Part shown: positions 57,360 to 64,000 of the stretch, piece by piece
How positions within the stretch are numbered: position 1 is the stretch's first letter
How the letters are laid out: the number at the start of each line of letters is the position of its first letter
Source: Rhynchosporium graminicola
Taxonomy: Eukaryota; Ascomycota; Leotiomycetes; Helotiales; Ploettnerulaceae
Assembly (NCBI GenBank): GCA_900074885.1
Contig: FJUW01000014.1
Location: 6,505-70,504 of the forward strand
Length of the DNA: 64,000 bases
Direction of reading: 5' to 3'
Notes under the pieces: generated by a model
Told to the model about the DNA's origin: nothing
What the model saw: the letters and a program-made list of their open reading frames with translations, nothing else
The model's database searches: none
Made by a program: the position numbers and the translations under genes

Positions 57360-58368
57360 TACCTTCCAAATCTGCTCATCGATCATCATTACGCGTCGCA
57401 ATGATTTCGGGTGTTTTGGCTGGCACCTAATTTGGATACCATGGATCCGACGCAAAGATAGTTGTAGACACGTCGCTATGAGAATCTTGCGTCAATTTTA
57501 TTGATTCTATCACACGGGGGCGGGAATCATAACAGCAAGCCAGAACTTTAGTGCAAAAATAAATACGAGATTTTACTGCATCACTTCCTTCCCATCCCGT
57601 GTACTAGATCACACGATCAATAAGAACTGCATACGAAGTCCATCTGTGAATATGTACGACAAGGAGAACTGGACAAAGTACCGTCCGCTGCCGAATAGGT
57701 TTCGGAAGCAAGACACATATGGATCCTTGTTCTGCTTCCCATCCATTATTTCCTTCCAGGACTTTTCCTCGGCCCACCATCCTCGTTCATACGATTCCAC
57801 CTGGCGAAGGATGCGGATATATGCATAAATTTTCCTGCCCTGCATAGGCAAATAAACAAGCATCGGTAGAACAGGCTGTCTTCCTCCGTCCCTTGGCTGA
57901 AGTCGATACGAGCGCATCCTATAATCCACAAACGGGATCCATCGTCACCGTTACACAGAAATCGTCTCGTGCTGTACCAATCGCGCAAGTCGACCCCTCA
58001 TGGTTTCGCTTGGCTTGGCCTGGGCTGAGGATACACAACGTCTCGTATGGGAAGTCGGGAAGGATGACTTCGTTCATTTGAAATGATATGTGACTGGCTA
58101 GTGGAACTTTCGAAGCTTGTATGAGAGGACGGACCGATTCGTGGATTTTGGGGATTGTGATCATCTGGTATTGGTGTGTGCTTTTTCTAGCTGGAGCGGC
58201 TTGAAGTGAGGACTTGTTGGCGTTTCTGTAAGGCTGATTGATGGGTGGTTGGGAATCTTATAAGATGCTACAGTGCTGCTGGGAGATGAGGAGAGAAGCT
58301 TTGGATGGTTTAAGGATATTCTATTGTTTTGAAGGCCAGCTCGGATCGCAATCTCATAGTCCATCATC
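57360..58368. other. intergenic, no supported gene
   Basis: 3' flank of the amine oxidase gene and promoter of the secreted protein gene. A minus-strand frame at 57609-57929 has no domain or supported start and is not called. Confidence 0.55.
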
Positions 58369-59346
58369 ATGGCACCTCTCTCATTCCTTACAGCGACTTT
58401 CCTCCTATGGTACATCCTCCCACAACCAACCATATCCAATTTGCACCAAAGGCTAACTACCACTTTCTACTGTAGTGTTCTCCCCCTTGTCACCAGCCTC
58501 AACCTCCCTTACTTCTCAGGCTACATCTCCTACTCCAATCATCCTCCCCATCCCCATCCACACCCAACCCCCTCCCCCTCCGGAACAACGTGCCCAACCA
58601 TCATCAAGACCACAGACTCAGCCTCTTGTCCCCAACCCACACCATCTCCCTGTCCCGTACCAGACTGCATCGTCCTCTCCTCCATAGACAACCCATGCGG
58701 TTGTCCAACTTCAGTCGCGACAGTGAATGTGTATACACCTTGCCCGAAAGGATGTGACGGTGCATGTTCAACACAGTGGACAGTGAAGCAACCGACATCC
58801 ACCTGCGCCAAAACAACATCTAAGCCCACCTCCAAATCCACCTCCAAATCCACCTCCAGCATATCAGGACCAGTGATCGTCACACCTCCCACACGCACAT
58901 CACGTCCCCTCCCTACCATCACCACCCGCCCTTTCACAGACACAGTCACCCAAGCATCAACCTGTCACACCATTACAGCGACCGAGGGACCGGAATGCTG
59001 GACTCCGGATTGTGAGATCACGTATAGTAGGTGTAGGAAGGAGGCGGAGGTTACGGTTAGTTGTGGCTGCGAGGTCGTGAGGACTGTGACGAGCTGTAGG
59101 AGGACTTGCGATGGTGGGTGTTGGACTGATTATGCTGTGAGTTGGATCTTGTTTTCTTCTTTGTTACTTTGTTCAGTTTTGGTGGGGAGGGCGATGGAGG
59201 GGGGGAGCTTGGCGACAGAGAAGTAGGATTGGTGGCTAACTTTTTGGAAATAGACGAAGTATCTTCCTTGTGCTGCGACGCCGTCGGGTAGCGGGGTGAC
59301 GAGAACGGCGCCGGTGTTGACGGTACCAACTTTAGGGCAGTACTGA
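58369..59346 (+). CDS. cysteine-rich secreted protein, function unknown
   Basis: Predicted extracellular protein with no family I can name. Exons are 58369-58409, 58476-59136 and 59254-59346, giving 264 residues. Splicing of the first intron joins two hydrophobic pieces into one clean signal peptide (MAPLSFLTATFLLCVLPLVTS), which is the main argument for that intron. The mature part has many Cys, a Pro/His-rich start, a Thr/Ser/Pro/Lys linker with repeated KSTSKPTS-like units (about residues 130-165), and Cys pairs such as CGCP, CPKGCDGAC, CGCEVV and CDGGCW. The second intron (117 nt) contains a stop; its removal adds the ending TKYLPCAATPSG and on to LGQY. The Thr/Ser linker suggests O-glycosylation and a cell-wall or extracellular role. 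It is effector-like in size and cysteine content, but that is inference. Confidence 0.78.
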
Positions 59347-60062
59347 GAGATTAAATGCGGTAAAATTCAAGGGACTCAAGTTGATAGGCTTGACGGGGAC
59401 TGGCAAAAGATGCATTGCAGGGGATTGTTATCGATGTGATGGAATAATATGACAAAAACATGATGTGGAGTGTAATCCGCGTTCAACTACGTGATCAGAC
59501 TGATTGAAAACACGCGAACGACAGGAACTGGTGAAGACGATGCCGGTCGTTCGTTGCTCGTAAAATCTCATCTATAGATAGGATGTCGAATTTGTTGACT
59601 TCAACCTTCCCAAAGCGAGACGATGCGAACATCGGCCGGATTTGGATGTGGATGACGAAGCCTCCATTCAAATGATATGATAATGCATGACTCCCTAGTC
59701 CCGGTCCTGTAGCACACAGCCTTCGGCATTTTTTGTGTTTGAAATTCCAAAGGCTTTGCAAATCGTCGTACCGAGCACTTAGGTAGATCGTCGTCGTCCC
59801 TAATATGTCATCTAAGATGGTCCGATGCTAGAAGATACTGTAGGTAGCTGTCTCATTCCTGAGCTTCCCACTGCTCAGACATTTGGTGAAAATATGCGCG
59901 ACGCCGCTCCAGTCTGGCTTTTTTTGTCTGACAAATTTAGCAATTGTGTTTGGCTGTGACAAGCTGATTTTGTGGCGAACGTGTACTATTATTTGAAAAT
60001 GGCCAGGAACTCGATGAAGGACACGATATGTGAATGGAAGTTTGTTTTCTGGAAACCTCGAC
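59347..60062. other. intergenic between convergent genes
   Basis: Untranslated sequence only; no gene recognised. Confidence 0.6.
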
Positions 60063-61052
60063 CTATTCCTCTTGCTCTTCATCACTGACTTCCTCCCCAG
60101 CTTCAATAGCCTTCTCCCTCCTCCTCGCAGCTCTCTCCCTCTTCTTATCCAGTAACTTCTTCAAATTCTTCGCCACATTAAAGACTCCTCCTGTGCCCGC
60201 ACCACAAATAGCACAGGCAGGATCTTTCCGATACCTCTTCAATGCACAGCTCTCGCAAAAATAGTGTCCACACCTCGTGATAATCGGATCCTTATATTTA
60301 TCCTTACAAATCACGCACGCAAATGGTATACCCTCCAGCATCGCATCTTCATCCCCGGACTCCTCTTCCTCCGCATTCCGATTCGCACTCGCAATCTTCG
60401 TTCCCCCAAGGACTTTCTTGCCCTTCGTAACATTCTCCCATTCTTTATCGAGTTGCCAGCCGGCTTTATAATCTTCTCTCGCATGCAAATATTTGCAGTT
60501 GTCTCCGAAACCGCAAAAGCCTGTTTGCTTGTAATCTTTACAGACATCAGGCGCGAAATCTGTAACTGTGATGGTTCGGATATTCGTAGGTGCTTTTACC
60601 GGTCCGACGACGCGATTTGGTGCGTCTAGATTTTTTTGAATGAAGGTTGTAGCGTTGGCTAGACCTTTGTATGTACCCTCAGCAGCTGTTCTCGTCGATC
60701 CTAGCAGATTCCTGCTTGACAATGCATCTGTGGCGTTCTCATCGAACCAATTCGTCTGCTTAGTCGCATCATTGGAGCTTTTGATCGTAGAGTTGCGGTC
60801 TGCGGTGTATTTCGTTGAAGTGTGATCTGCCTTCGAAGCGGCATTGTTTTGGGATGACACGGTCACTGCACCGGTGTTCTTCTTCCTTCGTTTTATCTTG
60901 CGCCCCGATTCATCTTCTGAGGAGGCATAGTCGCCCGAATCGCTGTCCGAGGCAGGAGGTGGAGTGGCGGCTCTTTTACGAAAGTTGGATTTGCTAGCGC
61001 GTTTCTTGAAGAGTGCTACTGGAGTCGCGGGCGTAGGATTTGTGGACTCCAT
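60063..61052 (-). CDS. cwc24: spliceosomal CCCH and RING-finger protein Cwc24
   Basis: A factor of the activated spliceosome (human RNF113A) that holds the 5' splice site region before Prp2 acts. Intronless, 329 residues. The N-terminal third is disordered and contains the NKY-type block NWFDENATDALSS and the VGPVKAPTNIR stretch seen in this family. The CCCH zinc finger spans C171, C180, C186 and H190 (C-x8-C-x5-C-x3-H), following ITVTDFAPDVCKDYK. The RING finger runs from C246 (CVICKDKYKDPI) to C283 (CAIC) with the RCGHYFCESCA core. A Lys/Arg/Glu-rich helix and acidic tail (EEVSDEEQEE) close it. The ATG at 61052 is in good context. With ist3 it is the second splicing factor in the window, but the two are 38 kb apart. 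Confidence 0.96.
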   Translation of the reverse strand: MESTNPTPATPVALFKKRASKSNFRKRAATPPPASDSDSGDYASSEDESGRKIKRRKKNTGAVTVSSQNNAASKADHTSTKYTADRNSTIKSSNDATKQTNWFDENATDALSSRNLLGSTRTAAEGTYKGLANATTFIQKNLDAPNRVVGPVKAPTNIRTITVTDFAPDVCKDYKQTGFCGFGDNCKYLHAREDYKAGWQLDKEWENVTKGKKVLGGTKIASANRNAEEEESGDEDAMLEGIPFACVICKDKYKDPIITRCGHYFCESCALKRYRKDPACAICGAGTGGVFNVAKNLKKLLDKKRERAARRREKAIEAGEEVSDEEQEE

Positions 61053-61979
61053 TGCGCCTACAATGTTCTGTCTTGCCGTTTTGTCGTTTTGTGATGACTG
61101 GAGAGATGGTGGGGATATAATATAGATCTTGAAGTGTGCAGAGCCATAGGTAGACCTTGATCAGAAGGCTGAGTTACTCCCAAGGCTGAGAAATCGAATA
61201 GCCTCATCGTGTTTAGTCAGCAGTCAACATCTCCATACTACGGAGTTACAGGGCAGTAACACGATAATAATAATTTGACTGGGATGAACCTCGGACCTTT
61301 TCACAAGAGTTCAAGTCACCCAAATTACGTCGTCAATGCAAGTCTGATTGCCCGGGATCCATCTGTCTGCCATCTCGTGTTGTTGTTTAGAAACGCGAAT
61401 ATCCAATCAAAAGAAAATACTCATGGCGAGGAAAGAACAACAACAGAAGCTGTTCAACCACTTAAATTGCTGTATCGGCTACCCTGTACTGTACGTACAC
61501 AGTAGCTTCTTGCACGAATGAGGCCGGTCCATTAGCCCGCCCGCACTTGAGTTTACTTGCTGGTTTATTTGATCGACACGGTTGCGTTCTCCTCACTCAT
61601 TCCCTATGAACGTCAACTTGCCATAATAATACTCCCTCCCTCTTTGTTTTCTTCTCGATCCTTTTTCTTACCCTACGACTCCAGCCTGAGTCACTGTTAC
61701 CTACCGTACCATACCAATCTATTGATCGCGTCGACGATACTTGTCCATGTCTCGCTGGGGAACGGTCAGAATTCAAGAACGCGGTCTCTAACCCAATCAA
61801 CAATCAACAACCTAACTGCCGGAAAGCTCAATTTAACACCACCACCTCCACCACCAATAGCATTCCAGTGAAACCAGGAGTTCTTTGTGCCCAGCACAGA
61901 GTCGCACAGCCCAGCGGCTGGGACAGCAATACCGTCTTAGGAGCTATTTCGTGGTCGCTGATCCCATCCCATCGCCAAC
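61053..61979. promoter_or_regulatory. divergent upstream region of cwc24 and apsA
   Basis: Must hold the promoters of both genes. Nothing specific is recognised apart from a C/A-rich stretch just before the apsA start (61842-61860). Confidence 0.5.
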
Positions 61980-64000
61980 ATGGCTTCTTTAGCAGGAGAC
62001 CAGCCATCACTGGCATCTCAACCTGAGTTGGTGTCTCCAGATCAACAAGACCCATTCTCCGCATCCAGCAATTCATCGCATCATAGATTCTCGCATTTCG
62101 ACAATCAACTTTTTGCTCTGGGTCCAACAGCATCTCCAGATCAGGCAAAGCGCGCCCTTGAAGCACATCTCGCCGAAACTGAACGACGTATACAAGAGGC
62201 CTCCAGGCTGGGAACCACGCTCGTGGAACAGAGAAAGGAATTGGCAGAACGTTTAAAGGATGTCGAGAAGCAGCAGAGTGAAGGAGATATCACACCAGAA
62301 TTACGACAGAAACTCGTGGAGGTGGAGAAAGAGTACAACGAGGTGGGCAGGGAGTCGGCGAGGGCGTTCCTCCCCAAATCGAGAGTGTCGAGTGCTGAGA
62401 TAGCTGGCGGATCCCCATACGTAGGTGACACCAGGGTAGTACGGCTAGATCAGCCAGGCAAAGATCTCCACTAACGTTTAACAGCGATCTGTTAGTCCAT
62501 CGAAGTTTGAAAGTCAAGCTACGAACTCCCCTTCAAAGCTAAGTGTGCCAAACCGAAAGCAGCGAAATCAGCCATCGAATCGAGTCCATGATATCGAGTT
62601 TGCGACGGAAATCAGCACATCACTCCTATCACAAGTACGGCACCTCCAAGCTCTGCTAGCAGAAAAGGAAGAATCCTTGAAGACGGCCACTTTGGAGAAG
62701 TCGAGGCTAGAGATTGAGGCGGAAGGCTTCAACCAACGACTCAGGAGTCTCGACGAGAGCGAACACAGATATAAGGACGAGAATTGGAACCTGGAAACTC
62801 AAATCCACGAGTATCTTGCGGCCGCAAAGGATTCAGCAGACCGGGAGAAGAGATTGAATCAAAATCTGAGTATTTTACAAGCCGAGAAGAGCGCTGCGCA
62901 AAAGGAACTAGATGAGATCAAATTGAGCCATGCACAGCTCTCTGAGGATCATGCAGCTGCTCTGAAGCACCATGATGTGGAATTGGGTGGTGTCAAACGA
63001 AGCATGAATATGGCTGATAATGAACGAAATGCACTTCAAAAACGAGTTGAAGACTTGATAGGTCAAAATCAGGAACTTGCCAGAGCTGTGGCGCATCAGC
63101 GAGGTAGATTGGAGGATCAGCAGCAGTCAAGAGGACTAAGTGATGATGATTTTGAGACTGCGCCGGATAACGCTACTCCGGAGCACTCGCCGCCACCATC
63201 TCCGACCAAAGGGACCCCAAGACACAGCATGCTCGAATCCGAGACTCTTAAGAGCTCTCTACACCATGCTCATCGAATGATTCAAAATCTGAAGAGCAAC
63301 ATCCATCGAGAGAAGACCGAGAAATTGGAGCTGAAACGTATGCTTCAGGATGCCAGAGATGATCTAGATTCACGTAGAACCGAGTTTGGATCAGGCAATG
63401 GAAAGAGAACTCGCAAGGTTGATTCCAGAGAATTCAAGAAGCCACTGAAGCCTGGACAGCTTGGGGGGTTGAGGAATAGCAGAAGTGAGGTATTCATTGA
63501 GGATGCAAATTGGGAAGAAGACGATGGGCAAAGAAGTCCAAGCCAGACTGCTATTTTGGCAGCGAGAGCTGCTGTTGGTGCCAACAATGTCTCCCGATCC
63601 GCGAATGACTCTAGCGATATGTTTGAGACTGCCAATGAACAGGATAGCACTGACGCTTTTGAGACTGCAAATGAACGTGGTACGGAGACAGAGGATTTCC
63701 AGACCGGAGCGGAGGAGATGAGCGACAGCGATGAACTCACAGAGACTGAAGGACCCGCAGGCACAGCACGACAGAGACCACCGCCTCCTCTTGCTCTGAC
63801 GAAGGCAGGAAACCGCGATTCGTTCCAGAGTACTGCATCTACGTCTGGGGATGAGTACAGCTATGAAGACGTCAAGACGCCAACTTCGCAGCAGCCACAG
63901 CGTCTCCGTCTCCGTGTCAGTCGAGGCGGCGGCTCCCACCGACGCTCATCAAGAGCTGTCAGTGAAGAACCTAGTCTCCAGAGCAGTCCTGCCAGTTTCG
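61980..64000 (+). CDS. apsA: ApsA/NUM1-type cortical nuclear-migration protein (5' part)
   Basis: A large coiled-coil protein of the cell cortex that anchors dynein and positions nuclei (A. nidulans ApsA, yeast Num1). Exons in the window are 61980-62420 and 62486-64000, still open at the edge, giving 652 residues of a much longer protein whose C-terminal PH domain lies outside. The first exon ends in GGSPY and the 65-nt intron has a clear AACAG acceptor. Coiled-coil regions cover much of residues 55-125 and 170-360 (for example ALEAHLAETERRIQEASRL and ISTSLLSQVRHLQALLAEKEESLK). Two copies of an FETANE unit lie near 63622-63675, followed by acidic disordered sequence. The frame has no stop over 505 codons of exon 2. 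Its functional partner dynein LIC is also in the window but 38 kb away. Confidence 0.92.

Noticed and set aside
57609..57929. Minus-strand 106-codon frame behind the amine oxidase gene
   Set aside because: No ATG at its start, no domain, and it overlaps another frame of similar quality.
61260..61330. Possible tRNA (GAGTTCAAGTC resembles a B box)
   Set aside because: No matching A box at the right distance and no acceptor stem; no cloverleaf can be drawn.

Overview
The window is chromosomal DNA of a filamentous ascomycete (Pezizomycotina). The evidence is short GT-AG introns (mostly 44-70 nt, many with CTAAC/TACTAAC-type branch sites), orthologues of typical mould genes (ApsA, a fungal DUF7728 protein, a Cdc11-type septin, a Sho1 osmosensor) and a repeat island degraded by C-to-T changes of the RIP type. 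A leotiomycete is my impression from overall gene style only; nothing decisive is seen.

Layout. Bases 1-3455 are a strongly AT-biased island. It holds the 3' half of a Ty3/Gypsy chromovirus (RNase H end, integrase, chromodomain, polypurine tract, LTR-like region) and then two diverged tandem copies of an AT-rich unit of about 590 bp. Composition changes abruptly near 3456. From there to 8260 I see no gene, but the last 1.1 kb before SHO1 is a pyrimidine-rich leader with no ATG. The rest is ordinary euchromatin with 19 supported genes: sho1 (+), ceramide synthase (-), Bax-inhibitor-like (-), septin cdc11 (-), PROPPIN hsv2 (+), splicing factor ist3 (-), dynein light intermediate chain (+), a DUF1752/DUF3295 protein (+), a mitochondrial-type SDR (-), a DUF7728 membrane protein (+), mccB (-), isovaleryl-CoA dehydrogenase (+), PHD protein cti6 (-), an unknown conserved protein (+), importin Nmd5/Sxm1 (-), copper amine oxidase (+), a Cys-rich secreted protein (+), spliceosomal RING protein cwc24 (-), and apsA/NUM1 (+, cut by the window end). 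A 6.3 kb gene-poor stretch lies at 24250-30591.

Functional links. mccB and ivd are divergent, 275 bp apart, and catalyse two near-consecutive steps of leucine breakdown; the shared promoter carries a 17 bp palindrome made of two CCTCGG sites. The dynein light intermediate chain, ApsA and septin act in nuclear positioning or cortical organisation, and Ist3 and Cwc24 both act in the spliceosome, but these genes are scattered and look like chance neighbours.

I built 57 intron models by hand. Sixteen have a length divisible by three; 13 of those carry an in-frame stop and three (ist3, dynein LIC, and the secreted protein, where the intron splits the signal peptide) do not. All exon models rest on reading frame, splice consensus and remembered family sequence, not on transcripts. 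No tRNA, rRNA or CRISPR array was recognised.
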